A stretch of 64,000 bases of DNA from NCBI GenBank assembly GCA_964545045.1, contig CAZJEN010000005.1, forward strand, positions 53,215 to 117,214, read 5' to 3'. Origin of the DNA: SIG307 sp964545045. Its GTDB lineage: Bacteria > Bacillota > Clostridia > Lachnospirales > Lachnospiraceae. The stretch's first letter is position 1, and every line of letters begins with the position of its first letter. Both the position numbers and the translations under genes were made by a program. The notes beneath the pieces are model-generated. The model saw only the letters and a list, made by a program, of their open reading frames with translations, did no database searches and was not told the origin of the DNA. This document shows, in pieces, positions 27,226 through 35,938 of this stretch.

Positions 27226-29298
27226 TTAATACTTAAAGTTTCCGACTAAATCGTTCAAATTTGCCGCCTGCGTTGCCAGCTCCTGAGAGGTCGCCGATGC
27301 TTCTTCCGCAATCGCGGAGTTCTCGGAAATACCCTGATTGATTTCCTCTACTCCCTTACGAACCTGCTTCATATCCTCTGCCTGTTCCACTGCCATATCC
27401 GCAGTCTGTGCAATCATCTTGTTAACCTTCTCAACCGCAACGACTGCCTCCTGCAAGGACGCCTTTACCACACCGGCAACTTCGTTACCCTTTGCAATCT
27501 CATTGAGGGAAACCTGAATCAAATCACGGGTTGTATTTGCTGCCTTAGAGCTTTCGTCTGCCAGCTTACCGATTTCATCCGCAACCACCGCAAAGCCACG
27601 GCCTGCTTCTCCGGCTCTTGCCGCCTCGATGGAAGCATTGAGTGCCAACAGGTTGGTCTGGTCCGCAATCTGTTCGATGGCCTGAATAATACCTACAACC
27701 TCCTGGGAAGTTACCTGAATCTTGTCCATCGCTTCCGCCATACGGTTCATCAGTTCCTGATTTTCTTCCATCTTTCTGGTAACAAGTTCCGTTTCCTGTG
27801 CAGACTCCTCTGCCTTTACACGGCTGTCCTCTACTTCTTCCGCAATCTTCTCCGTAGTAGTCAGCAAGGTCTCTACCGCCATGGTCTGCATGGTAGCTCC
27901 TTCTGCCAGAGCCTGAGATACATTTGCAAGCTCATCGGAACCGTTCAATACCTGGTTAGAACTCTCCTGAATACCTCCGATTACCTTGGTTAATCCGGAA
28001 GAAATCTCAAATAACGCATCCTTTAACTTCGCAAACTCACCCACATACTCATTCTTTAACTCAATGCGCAAATCTCCGTCTGCCACATTCTCAAGTACCG
28101 CTGCCACTTCATCAATATATACGATATATTCCTTCAAACGGTCTACCGTCTTGCCGATGTAATATGCCAGCTCACCGATTTCATTATTAGCCGTTACGGA
28201 AAGCTCCACATCCAGATTGCCGTCTGCCAGCTTTTGTGCGATATCTTTTAACTCCTCCACCGGCTTGGTAATCTTCTGCGCAACCTTTCGGATTCCGAAA
28301 TAGATGATGACACATGCCGCAATATTCAAAATGCACAACATCACCACACACAAAATCGTGGACTGATAAAACTCGCTGACCGGCATTACACTGAGAACCA
28401 TATAACCGCTGGTTCCCACCTTTGCGAAATGTCCGTATTCGCTGCTGGAACCAAACTTCACCTTCATGGACTGTGCCGTTTGAGACATAACAGCTTCAAC
28501 AGCTTCCGGATTTACATCCATATCCTTCATATTCATTAAAAGGATCTCCTGCGTCGGAGCATAGGCAACCGCTCCCGTACCGGAAATCAAAATAGAGAAA
28601 CCGGATTTTCCGATGGTATGATGCCCCATAACCTCCGCTACTTTGTCAAGCTTCACGTCAACACCGGCAATACCCAGCAATACCGGCTCGTCATCATCAC
28701 TGTATACCGGACATGCAAGGCTGATAACCGGGACTTGCGAAGTAAAGGAAATGTACGGTTCGGAATACACCGTATCTCCCTTGTCCACACAGGCATACCA
28801 TTCATACTGCGTTGCATCAAACTCTCCGCTTGAGGTATAACCGCTGGACATCATAAGGGAATTCGAATCTAAATCCACCAACCATGCGGCATCTACCGGG
28901 TTGTCCTCTCCCTTTGCAAGATTGTATAAATACTTTTCTGTAGTTGCATAGTCCTTCTGTCTCTTTATATTCTTTCCTTCCACGGTATCCGTCAGCACCT
29001 GCTGCGCCTGCGGATTCATGGCCATATTCTCTACCATGCCGAGATAAGGCTGGAAGAAATCCGATACTTCCCAGGACGCCACCTCGGAACGAAGCTGAAT
29101 CTCCGTCTTATTGGCATCATTTACGATACTGGTCAGCATAACACCGATTACCACTGCCAGTACCACCAAAAAGCTGATTACAATCTTACCGATTTGAACA
29201 AGAATCTCATTTTGAATACGTCCTCTTCCTGTTTCTTTCTTAGCAACAGCCTTCTTAGCCTTCACCTTTGGTTCTTTTACTTTCTTTTCGTGCTTCAT
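27226..29298 (-). CDS. Methyl-accepting chemotaxis protein with extracellular Cache-type sensor
   Basis: A 690-residue chemoreceptor. A lysine-rich cytoplasmic start (about 30 residues) precedes membrane helix 1 (about 36-55), a double-Cache sensor domain (WLVDLDSNSLMMSSGY, GIAGVDVKLDKV), helix 2 (about 310-333), HAMP, and the signalling domain with the conserved tip IADQTNLLALNASIEAARAG. It has an AAGGAGTGA site. Only 18 bases separate its stop from the beta-mannosidase start, so it likely belongs to the sugar operon and senses a related ligand. Confidence 0.93.
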   Translation of the reverse strand: MKHEKKVKEPKVKAKKAVAKKETGRGRIQNEILVQIGKIVISFLVVLAVVIGVMLTSIVNDANKTEIQLRSEVASWEVSDFFQPYLGMVENMAMNPQAQQVLTDTVEGKNIKRQKDYATTEKYLYNLAKGEDNPVDAAWLVDLDSNSLMMSSGYTSSGEFDATQYEWYACVDKGDTVYSEPYISFTSQVPVISLACPVYSDDDEPVLLGIAGVDVKLDKVAEVMGHHTIGKSGFSILISGTGAVAYAPTQEILLMNMKDMDVNPEAVEAVMSQTAQSMKVKFGSSSEYGHFAKVGTSGYMVLSVMPVSEFYQSTILCVVMLCILNIAACVIIYFGIRKVAQKITKPVEELKDIAQKLADGNLDVELSVTANNEIGELAYYIGKTVDRLKEYIVYIDEVAAVLENVADGDLRIELKNEYVGEFAKLKDALFEISSGLTKVIGGIQESSNQVLNGSDELANVSQALAEGATMQTMAVETLLTTTEKIAEEVEDSRVKAEESAQETELVTRKMEENQELMNRMAEAMDKIQVTSQEVVGIIQAIEQIADQTNLLALNASIEAARAGEAGRGFAVVADEIGKLADESSKAANTTRDLIQVSLNEIAKGNEVAGVVKASLQEAVVAVEKVNKMIAQTADMAVEQAEDMKQVRKGVEEINQGISENSAIAEEASATSQELATQAANLNDLVGNFKY

Positions 29299-29454
29299 AA
29301 CAGTTCACTCCTTTGTTACTGATATTAATATAATTATATAGTAAAATAAGCCTAAAAACAACCATAACTTTTATGATTTTTTTATGTTGTTTGAATTTTT
29401 TAACACTTCCGCTCCGTTCATAATCAATTCCTCCACCGGCTGAATATTCTTATC

Positions 29455-29486
29455 AAAAAAGAGGGCATCTCCGCGATGCCCTCTTC
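29455..29486 (-). terminator. Terminator after the upstream chemoreceptor gene
   Basis: Minus strand AGAGGGCATC/GATGCCCTCT with a tight loop followed by six T. It separates the two chemoreceptor genes, so the downstream one must have its own promoter in the AT-rich gap 29299-29454; there I see only TATAAT-like sequences without a clear -35. Confidence 0.85.
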
Positions 29487-29501
29487 CGATTTTCTCTGAT
29501 T

Positions 29502-31367
29502 CTATTCATACTCAAACCGGTTTACAATGGCTTTTAATTCATTCATGCTCTCCACAGTGTTACTCGTCAATGTATAGTTATCACTGGTAGCATTTACCAC
29601 CTCCGCGGTCTTCTCCGCAATGTCCGTCACGCCGGCAGACGTCTCATTTACCGTCCGGGAAACATTCTCAACCGCTTCCGATACCGTCTGGACAGACCTG
29701 CCCAGTGCCACAATCTGCTCGGATATATTATCCATCCGTGTTTTAAAGGTATCTGCATCCTTTCTGTACTGCGCACCCGTTTGATTAAAGCTGTCAAAGT
29801 CCGTTAACACCGTCTCTTCAAGGAACTCCGTCGTATGCTCCATACTTTCCGTTATGTTCGCTACTGCACCGTTCACATCTCCGATGATTCCGTTAATATC
29901 CTTTACCGTTTCCAGGGAACGCTGGGCCAGCTTACTGATTTCCTGGGCAACCACCGCAAAGCCCTTACCCGCATCTCCCGCTCTTGCAGCCTCAATACTT
30001 GCATTAAGGGAAAGCAAACTGGTCTGGTCGGAAATATCAATAATCGCATCCGTCAACTCATTAATCTTTGCAACCGCTCCCAAGCCTTCCAATGCGGTCT
30101 CTGTCTTCTGACGAATCTGCTCATACAGATTTCTGGTCTTTTCAATCGCATTCTGGGTAGAATTCTGCATTGCTTCCGCCCGGCCGGCCACCTCCTCGGA
30201 GAACTGATTGCTTAACTCCGTCTCCCGTTCGATTACCTCCGCCTGCGTTTTCATCTCATCCATGTAGCGGCTCATGCCCTGTGCCATGTCGCTCACCTGC
30301 TCCATGCTGGCTGCAAGCTGTTCCGTCGTAGCGGAATTGTCCGTACAGAAAACATGCACCTGATTACTGGAGCGCTCCAGCTTTTCCATATTATCGCTGA
30401 CACTCCGGTTGGTACGGTCGATTCCGGTCACCACATCATACAGATTACTGCTCATTTCCCGGACAGCCCGGCTGATTACACCGGTTTCATCCGTTCTTGC
30501 ACACAACTTCTCAATGTTATCCGGAAGCTTAATCTTTAATTTTGCAGTGTCATTAATTACACCCGTCACCTGGGTTAACGGTTTAATAAAACGTCGAATC
30601 ACGACAAAGGAAATAACCGCAAATACCGCAAGCACTGCCAATGCCGCGCCCAGACCCATCATCGACATTTCCACAATCGGACGAATCATTTCGCTGCCGG
30701 CGGTACAAACAATCATCAACGACTTGTTCTCCGTCACGTAAAGGCTGGCATATATCGTCTCTCCGTCCTCTTCATACTCTACACACAAGTTTTCCGGCTC
30801 TTGTCCTTTTGCAATTGCTGCCACAGCTTTCGTAATTTCCTTAATCTTCACCGGCTTTTCAAGGAAAGACTCATCCTCATGATACCGTATAATACCGCTC
30901 TTATTCACAATATAGCAATAGGAATCCTCCAGGCCGGCAATCTCCATTTCTCCGAGAATTGCGGTATATTGCTCCGTTGTCAGGAAATTCTGCTTTACCT
31001 CCGTGTTCAGGTCCGCTTCTGTCTTATCAATCAGCTTTCCGTAGGAAGTAGCCACATTCAGCATCTTACCGTAGGCAGAATCGATTACCATATCCTTTAC
31101 ATAGGAAACCATAATCAGAATCGTCACGGCAACGGACATTACCGCACCAAAAATTACTAACGACAGCACTTTTGTCTGCATGGAACGGAACTTACCCGTT
31201 TTCTTCGATTTCGCCGTTTTCTTCGATTTCGCCGTTTTCTTCGATTTCGCCGTTTTCTTCGGTTTCGCCTTTTTCTCTTTCCGCTCTTTCACTTCTTTGA
31301 CTTTCTTCACTTCTTTGACTTTCTTCATTTTTTCCTTTTTCGCTTCCTTCTCTTTTCCTTTTATCAT
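29502..31367 (-). CDS. Methyl-accepting chemotaxis protein with lysine-rich N-terminal extension
   Basis: A 621-residue chemoreceptor starting at the ATG at 31367, which has an AAGGGGG site; the frame could open 13 codons earlier but without one. The first 57 residues are almost entirely lysine, glutamate and alanine, including four KSKKTA-like repeats encoded by an 18-bp tandem repeat. Then come helix 1, a single-Cache-like sensor (about 90-230; YCYIVNKSGIIRYHEDESF), helix 2, HAMP, and the signalling tip ISDQTSLLSLNASIEAARAG. It has its own terminator and is a single-gene unit. The ligand is unknown. Confidence 0.92.
   Translation of the reverse strand: MIKGKEKEAKKEKMKKVKEVKKVKEVKERKEKKAKPKKTAKSKKTAKSKKTAKSKKTGKFRSMQTKVLSLVIFGAVMSVAVTILIMVSYVKDMVIDSAYGKMLNVATSYGKLIDKTEADLNTEVKQNFLTTEQYTAILGEMEIAGLEDSYCYIVNKSGIIRYHEDESFLEKPVKIKEITKAVAAIAKGQEPENLCVEYEEDGETIYASLYVTENKSLMIVCTAGSEMIRPIVEMSMMGLGAALAVLAVFAVISFVVIRRFIKPLTQVTGVINDTAKLKIKLPDNIEKLCARTDETGVISRAVREMSSNLYDVVTGIDRTNRSVSDNMEKLERSSNQVHVFCTDNSATTEQLAASMEQVSDMAQGMSRYMDEMKTQAEVIERETELSNQFSEEVAGRAEAMQNSTQNAIEKTRNLYEQIRQKTETALEGLGAVAKINELTDAIIDISDQTSLLSLNASIEAARAGDAGKGFAVVAQEISKLAQRSLETVKDINGIIGDVNGAVANITESMEHTTEFLEETVLTDFDSFNQTGAQYRKDADTFKTRMDNISEQIVALGRSVQTVSEAVENVSRTVNETSAGVTDIAEKTAEVVNATSDNYTLTSNTVESMNELKAIVNRFEYE
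31198..31269. repeat. 18-bp tandem repeat, four units, inside a chemoreceptor gene
   Basis: Four head-to-tail copies of GTTTTCTTCGATTTCGCC (the last with one mismatch), in frame, encoding KSKKTA-type repeats near the N-terminus of the chemoreceptor. Near-identical units suggest recent slippage, so copy number could vary between strains. Confidence 0.9.
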
Positions 31368-31488
31368 AAAAATGCCCCCTTCGTATGTTGCAATTCTACT
31401 TGACAATTATTTTTCTATTCATTATTATACCATACTCTTTCCTGTTTTTCCATCTTTTTTCTGATAATTTTAACTTTCTTTTCAAAAC

Positions 31489-31523
31489 AAAGGGGCCGTC
31501 GCATTCAGACACGACAGCCCCTT
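31489..31523 (-). terminator. Terminator of the second sugar transferase gene
   Basis: Minus strand AAAGGGGC-TGTCG pairs with CGACGGCCCCTTT and is followed by TGTTTTG, eight bases after the sugar transferase stop. Confidence 0.8.
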
Positions 31524-31530
31524 TCATCCC

Positions 31531-32913
31531 TTAATATGCACCTTTTCTCTTCAACAACGAAAAAACTGTTTTAATCATAATCTTAAAATCAAGCCAAATA
31601 CTCCAACGATCGATATACTCCGTATCCAGCTCCACAATCTTATCAAAATCCGTAATCTGGCTGCGGCCGCTTACCTGCCACATTCCGGTAATTCCCGGCT
31701 TGATACTCATTCTGCGCCAGTGAGAACGTTCATACTTTTCCACCTCATCTAAGGTCGGCGGTCTGGTTCCCACCAGGCTCATATCGCCGAATAACACGTT
31801 GAAAAACTGTGGCAATTCGTCAATACTGGTCTTCCGGATAAACTTACCCACCTTCGTAATACGCGGGTCATCCTTGATTTTAAACATCATGCCGTCTTTT
31901 ACTTCGTTCTGCTCCTGCAGCTTTGCCTTTAACTCCTCGGCATCCACGCACATACTGCGGAATTTATACATTTTAAAAATACTACCGTTAATTCCCGCTC
32001 TTTTTTGCTTGAAAATCACCGGTCCTTTCGAATCCAGCTTAATCGCAATCGCAGTCACCAGCATAATCGGAGAGAATACGATAATTCCCACTAAACTACC
32101 GATAATATCAATAATTCGTTTCATGGCCTTAGAAGAATCATCCAGACAAACACGGTGATAAGTAACCACCGGATATGTACCGACACTGCTGACGTAGCGA
32201 TGTGCTCCGTGCGCCTGAAACAGTTTCACTATAATACGTACCGACACACCCATATCCAAACACACGTCGATATATTTCTGAATATCAACCATATCCGTTT
32301 TACGATTCATGATATAGACCTGACCGATTGCATGCTCGTGTACAAGTTTCTCTAAATCATCAATGCAGCCGAGATAACGCTCATCCGAAGTCTTTTCCAT
32401 ACTGACATAACCAATCAGCCGGACAGAAGTATTGCTCTTATACAAATGCTTTCGAAACGTACCGAAACGATCAATGTCGCCCACCAACAATACGCGGGGA
32501 GCATTGAATTTCCAATGGGTCACCAAAAAGCGGACAAAAAACGCGCCAACGATAACCAACACATAAGACGTTACCACATAGGCACAATAAAACCAAACAT
32601 CAAAGGTGTGCTTCGTCACATAATCAATCACAATCAATGCCACCGGCACCAGTGATATAATAAACGACTTGGTTATAGTAAAAATCGTACGATCCACATA
32701 AAAGAATGTGGTCACATTGTAGGTGCGCGCATTCTTGTTTACCATCATAAAAATCACCATAAACACAGCACCGACCGGTCCGTATAATTCCAAGGCATCA
32801 TACGGCGTCAGACCCGCAATCAACGCAGCTATCAAAAAGGCCACTACCATCAGACAGCAGTCAATCACCATATGTAATAAATTTGTACTTACATCCCGAT
32901 TAAACTTACCCAA
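31531..32913 (-). CDS. Undecaprenyl-phosphate sugar phosphotransferase, second copy
   Basis: A 460-residue paralogue of the protein at 5783-7180: N-terminal helices, a CoA_binding_3-like region (RVLLVGDIDRFGTF), then the catalytic domain with GPVIFKQKRAG, KMYKFRSM, DELPQFFNVLFGDMSLVGTR and KPGITGMWQVSGRS. I place the start at TTG 32913 because a perfect GAGGAGG lies eight bases upstream and the promoter at 32958-32986 would leave only about eight bases of leader before the ATG at 32943. The latter remains possible (470 residues). It is a single-gene unit; it probably initiates a different glycan from the first copy. Confidence 0.85.
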   Translation of the reverse strand: MGKFNRDVSTNLLHMVIDCCLMVVAFLIAALIAGLTPYDALELYGPVGAVFMVIFMMVNKNARTYNVTTFFYVDRTIFTITKSFIISLVPVALIVIDYVTKHTFDVWFYCAYVVTSYVLVIVGAFFVRFLVTHWKFNAPRVLLVGDIDRFGTFRKHLYKSNTSVRLIGYVSMEKTSDERYLGCIDDLEKLVHEHAIGQVYIMNRKTDMVDIQKYIDVCLDMGVSVRIIVKLFQAHGAHRYVSSVGTYPVVTYHRVCLDDSSKAMKRIIDIIGSLVGIIVFSPIMLVTAIAIKLDSKGPVIFKQKRAGINGSIFKMYKFRSMCVDAEELKAKLQEQNEVKDGMMFKIKDDPRITKVGKFIRKTSIDELPQFFNVLFGDMSLVGTRPPTLDEVEKYERSHWRRMSIKPGITGMWQVSGRSQITDFDKIVELDTEYIDRWSIWLDFKIMIKTVFSLLKRKGAY

Positions 32914-32957
32914 TTTAATCGCCTCCTCATGTGTTCTGGGCATAAATACCTAGAATG

Positions 32958-32986
32958 ATTATAGCACCATAACACCCGAATGTAAA
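32958..32986 (-). promoter_or_regulatory. Promoter of the second sugar transferase gene
   Basis: Minus strand TTTACA (32981-32986), 17-base spacer ending in TGC, TATAAT (32958-32963): a near-consensus promoter with extended -10. Its position argues for the TTG start. Confidence 0.75.
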
Positions 32987-33001
32987 TAGCCCCCTTCACA
33001 A

Positions 33002-33038
33002 AAAGAGTCTCCCCACGTTTGTCCGAAGGAGACTCTTT
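33002..33038 (-). terminator. Terminator of the sigma/anti-sigma operon
   Basis: Minus strand AAAGAGTCTCC pairs with GGAGACTCTTT around a 15-base loop, followed by a T run, 28 bases after the anti-sigma stop. Confidence 0.85.
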
Positions 33039-33065
33039 CTCTATCACCATATTATTTAAGCAAAC

Positions 33066-34802
33066 TTACTTCTCCAAGGTTACCGTTACCTTCGAGCCTT
33101 CCGCTTCCTTTTCATGCGGCGGTACCGGCTTTTCGGCTTCAGCCTTTTCCTTCGGCCCTGCCGGCTTTTCGGCTTCAGCCTTCTCGTGCGGCTTCAACGG
33201 TTCCTCTTTTCCTGCCGGTCCCGGTGCCGGCTTTTCTTCCTTTGCCTTCGGCTTCGCCTTTTCCGTCACCTCTCCCGTCAATGCATTTACGATAGTTTCG
33301 TAGTGGTCTTTGTCCACATGGAAATGAATGTTGAATTCCGCGCCTTCCTTCTTGTTATGATACTTAATATCACACTTTGTCAAATCCGCCATCTGTACTC
33401 CCGCTTTTTCAAGCGCAAGGGCCAGTGCCTTATCTGCGGTAATCTTTGTTTCGGTTACGGTACTGTCTTCCGGCTGCTCCACCACCGTATTATCAATCAT
33501 TTCCTTGCGGATGACTCTTCCGTCCACGGAGCTCAGAACATATACATAATCAAACAAGCCCACCGTAAACTCGATGTGATACTCTCTATCTACGGACATA
33601 TACGTTAATTTTGTAAGTTTTGCATTGTCTGTCGTTACCCCCGCATCCTGATATGCCAGATTCATTGCCTGAATCTTTGTAATTTCCGGAACCGGCGTCG
33701 GAGTCGGAATCGGAGTTGCGGTCGGAACCGGCGTTGCAGTCGGCACCGGAGTCGCCGTCGGTATCGGCGTTGCGGTCACTGTCACGTCCGGAACTGCGGT
33801 CGGCGTCGGCACCGGGGTCGCCGTCGGTGCCGGGGTTGCCGTCGGAGTAGGAGTCGCCGTCGGTACAGGTGTTGCGGTCGGAGTTACCTCGTTTACGATA
33901 ATTTCCATCTCACAGGTAATCACCATTCCTTTTACTGCATCTATCTTATATTCATACTTTCTGCTGTCACCCACGGTGAATCTTACGATGTAGGTATAAA
34001 CACCTGCGGATTCCTGAATTTTTTGTCCGGCAACCGTAAGCTCGGACATGGAAACGCCCGCATCCTCCAAGGCAATTCGAAGAGCCTCTTCTCTTGTAAT
34101 AAGTACTACATCCTCTGCTTTCAAAAGATCCCATAATTCCGCGATGGAAAAAGTCACTGCCACTTCCAGTGCCACTCCCGCATTTTCTGCCACCTGCTGT
34201 GCCAGATTCAGCTTACCTACGGAAATGCCATAGCTGTCCGCCAGTTCCTTAATCTCATCATCTTTGGAAAGCAGCTGGGTATTGACTCCACCAATCAAAT
34301 CATTTTCATCAAAAATACTGCTGATTGCCCCCGAAACTTTTTCTCCTAACTCGGTTGCTCGCTCGGCATCGTCTTCTTCTACACAAATATTTACCGCATT
34401 ATACACTTCATTCAAATAACCGTTCTTTAAAAGTGCACCCATAATTGCATTTAACGCGATATCCAAATCCACATTCTTCAGGTTCATATCGCTAAGTACG
34501 GTCTTTGCATCCTCATTCAGCGCCACGGCAGACATTACTTTGTCATGCTTATTTACGGTAAGCTCGATGCTCGGATTGACATCAATACTTACAATTGCAG
34601 CTGCTTCCGCTTCCTGTACCGGATTTGTCTGTCTGTTACGGACAATACCGATGCCCAGCACCAGCACAAGGCATGCCGCCATTGCCATAAAACCCATAAC
34701 AGCCGGACGGACCGTTTTCTTCTTCGGCTTATATTCTGCCGCTTCCATTACATATTTTTCATCTAAGATATCAATGGCTTCCGCCACTTTGTTCTTATTC
34801 AT
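33066..34802 (-). CDS. RsgI-like membrane anti-sigma factor with PepSY domains
   Basis: A 578-residue single-pass protein. The cytoplasmic N-terminus (about 1-32) would hold the sigma factor; the helix spans about 34-53. Just outside is an RsgI-type domain with IVSIDVNPSIELTVN, the conserved segment containing the Asn-Pro pair at which RsgI proteins are reported to self-cleave. Then a PepSY domain (about 220-300), a Thr-Pro-Ala-Val linker of about 65 residues, two more PepSY domains (about 365-440 and 455-515), and a Lys-Pro-Glu-rich tail. It overlaps the ECF gene as ATGA, so co-production is certain enough; the signal sensed is unknown, perhaps a cell-wall or polysaccharide cue. Confidence 0.82.
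   Translation of the reverse strand: MNKNKVAEAIDILDEKYVMEAAEYKPKKKTVRPAVMGFMAMAACLVLVLGIGIVRNRQTNPVQEAEAAAIVSIDVNPSIELTVNKHDKVMSAVALNEDAKTVLSDMNLKNVDLDIALNAIMGALLKNGYLNEVYNAVNICVEEDDAERATELGEKVSGAISSIFDENDLIGGVNTQLLSKDDEIKELADSYGISVGKLNLAQQVAENAGVALEVAVTFSIAELWDLLKAEDVVLITREEALRIALEDAGVSMSELTVAGQKIQESAGVYTYIVRFTVGDSRKYEYKIDAVKGMVITCEMEIIVNEVTPTATPVPTATPTPTATPAPTATPVPTPTAVPDVTVTATPIPTATPVPTATPVPTATPIPTPTPVPEITKIQAMNLAYQDAGVTTDNAKLTKLTYMSVDREYHIEFTVGLFDYVYVLSSVDGRVIRKEMIDNTVVEQPEDSTVTETKITADKALALALEKAGVQMADLTKCDIKYHNKKEGAEFNIHFHVDKDHYETIVNALTGEVTEKAKPKAKEEKPAPGPAGKEEPLKPHEKAEAEKPAGPKEKAEAEKPVPPHEKEAEGSKVTVTLEK
33692..33888. repeat. Degenerate short tandem repeats encoding a Thr-Pro linker
   Basis: About 200 bases of imperfect units resembling GTTGCCGTCGGTACCGGC encode the PTATPVPTATP-type linker between the first and second PepSY domains. 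It is a low-complexity coding repeat, not a CRISPR array. Confidence 0.85.
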
Positions 34803-35356
34803 ATGAAGTTTCCCCTTTCTTCTAAATAATCCTTCAACTGTTTTCTCAAACGTGTGAGTCTTACCGACACATTTTTTTCCGACAGACCTACCTTCTTTGC
34901 AATCTGCATATAGTTATCATAGAACCAATATCTCCGAACAAATATAACTCTGTTCAAAGAACTCAAAGAATCCAAAAAGGTTTCGATGTTGCCTGCCAAT
35001 TCCCTAAGCTCCATCTTGCTTTCCACACTGTCCGGTGCTGCCAAAAACTCTTCCAGTTCCTCCATCGCCACATCATAAGAACTGTTCCGCTTCTGCGCAT
35101 GATTCTTCTGATAACGGGTCAGCGACACGTTCCTTACTATTTTTAATACATAAGTAAGCAACGGCTTCGGTCTCGTCGGCGGAATGGCATTCCATACGCC
35201 GAGATAACTATCATTTACACATTCTTCTGCATCGAAGTAATTGTCCAGAATGTTATATGAAGTCTGCAGACATATCTTGCCGTACTTTTCTTTCAGTTCC
35301 TTAAGCGCTTCTTCGGAACGATTGAAAAACAGCTCGATGATCTCTTCATCTAACAC
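34799..35356 (-). CDS. ECF-type RNA polymerase sigma factor
   Basis: A 185-residue sigma factor with region 2 (DAEECVNDSYLGVWNAIPP, then LLTYVLKIVRNVSLTRY) and region 4 (VIFVRRYWFYDNYMQIAKKVGLSEKNVSVRLTRLRKQLKDYL). The reading frame extends to 35374, but a GTG there would overlap the AAGGAGGTGAT site; the GTG at 35356 is correctly spaced after it. The gene is followed without a gap by its membrane anti-sigma factor. Pairing an ECF factor with an RsgI-type anti-sigma differs from the usual SigI-RsgI pairing. Confidence 0.9.
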   Translation of the reverse strand: MLDEEIIELFFNRSEEALKELKEKYGKICLQTSYNILDNYFDAEECVNDSYLGVWNAIPPTRPKPLLTYVLKIVRNVSLTRYQKNHAQKRNSSYDVAMEELEEFLAAPDSVESKMELRELAGNIETFLDSLSSLNRVIFVRRYWFYDNYMQIAKKVGLSEKNVSVRLTRLRKQLKDYLEERGNFI

Positions 35357-35412
35357 CTGTATCACCTCCTTCACTTATATACTAAGGATTATTTTGGGAA
35401 AACTACACTTTT

Positions 35413-35441
35413 ATTGTAACTTTTTTTATTTTTTCTGTAAA
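35413..35441 (-). promoter_or_regulatory. Promoter of the ECF sigma operon
   Basis: Minus strand TTTACA (35436-35441), 17-base A-rich spacer, TACAAT (35413-35418). It looks like a housekeeping promoter; I saw no AAC-type ECF promoter. Confidence 0.55.
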
Positions 35442-35458
35442 GATTATATTTTTTACGG

Positions 35459-35487
35459 TTGACTTTCTCACACTAACGTGATATAAT
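35459..35487 (+). promoter_or_regulatory. Promoter of the T-box transcript
   Basis: TTGACT (35459-35464), 17-base spacer, TATAAT (35482-35487); transcription should begin near 35494, just before the T-box leader. Confidence 0.85.
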
Positions 35488-35514
35488 GAGTCCAATTTCT
35501 GAATGAAAACAAAC

Positions 35515-35781
35515 GACTATGACGGAATTATGCTTCTTTTTTGAGGGTTTCAGAGAGCCGGTGGTTGGTGCGAACCGGTACGGATGAAAGACAGCAATCT
35601 CACTCCCGAGTCGACTCTGCGAAGGATTTTTATTTGCGTAGTGGAGTACGGTCAGCCTCGTTATCGGCTATGGGCTTGGTTGAGTCCGAGAGAGACAGTT
35701 TCCCGTAAGGGGGCTGTAAGCAAGGTGGTACCGCGAATCGTTTATTCGTCCTTGAGACTTTTAGTCTCAGGGACTTTTTTT
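35515..35781 (+). promoter_or_regulatory. T-box riboswitch leader, probable leucine specifier
   Basis: The T-box sequence AGGTGGTACCGCG is at 35723-35735, preceded by the Stem I features AGAGAGCCGGTGGTTGGTGC (35551-35570) and followed by a terminator. T-boxes read uncharged tRNA through a specifier codon in Stem I. At 35599-35601 the triplet CTC is followed by ACTCC, the usual context of the specifier, so tRNA-Leu is my reading; ATC (Ile) two bases upstream is the main alternative. It should switch on the three or four downstream genes when leucine is scarce. Confidence 0.88.
35748..35781 (+). terminator. T-box regulated terminator
   Basis: GTCCTTGAGACT pairs with AGTCTCAGGGAC (one wobble) around TTTT and is followed by seven T. 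It is mutually exclusive with the antiterminator formed by the T-box. Confidence 0.9.
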
Positions 35782-35785
35782 CGTG

Positions 35786-35910
35786 TTGGCTTGCGCTTCG
35801 CGCCACCCACACACTTCGCGACACAGTCGCTCAGTCGTGGGCGCATTCGCATGACTCTTGTTTGCCGGAAGCTATGCTTCCACAAACATACGCATGCTCA
35901 TTTTGCCAAC
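35786..35910. repeat. Structured repeat element, copy 2
   Basis: A 125-base relative of 8718-8840. The ends GTTGGC (35786-35791) and GCCAAC (35905-35910) are complementary; inside are the CCCAC/GTGGG helix with a nested GCGAC-ACA-GTCGC hairpin and a third arm around GGAAGCTATGCTTCC. It begins four bases after the T-box terminator T run and ends 13 bases before the ribosome binding site of the next gene, so it is part of the transcribed leader. Confidence 0.78.
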
Positions 35911-35938
35911 ACGCACATATATGAAAGGAGATAAACTT

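Noticed and set aside
33692..33888. Regular repeats that might be a CRISPR array
   Set aside because: Units are degenerate, lack unique spacers, and are in frame within the anti-sigma gene, encoding a Thr-Pro linker.
35584..35934. Plus-strand open frame of 116 codons in the leader
   Set aside because: It covers the T-box, its terminator and the structured repeat, has no ribosome binding site, and is explained by the RNA elements.
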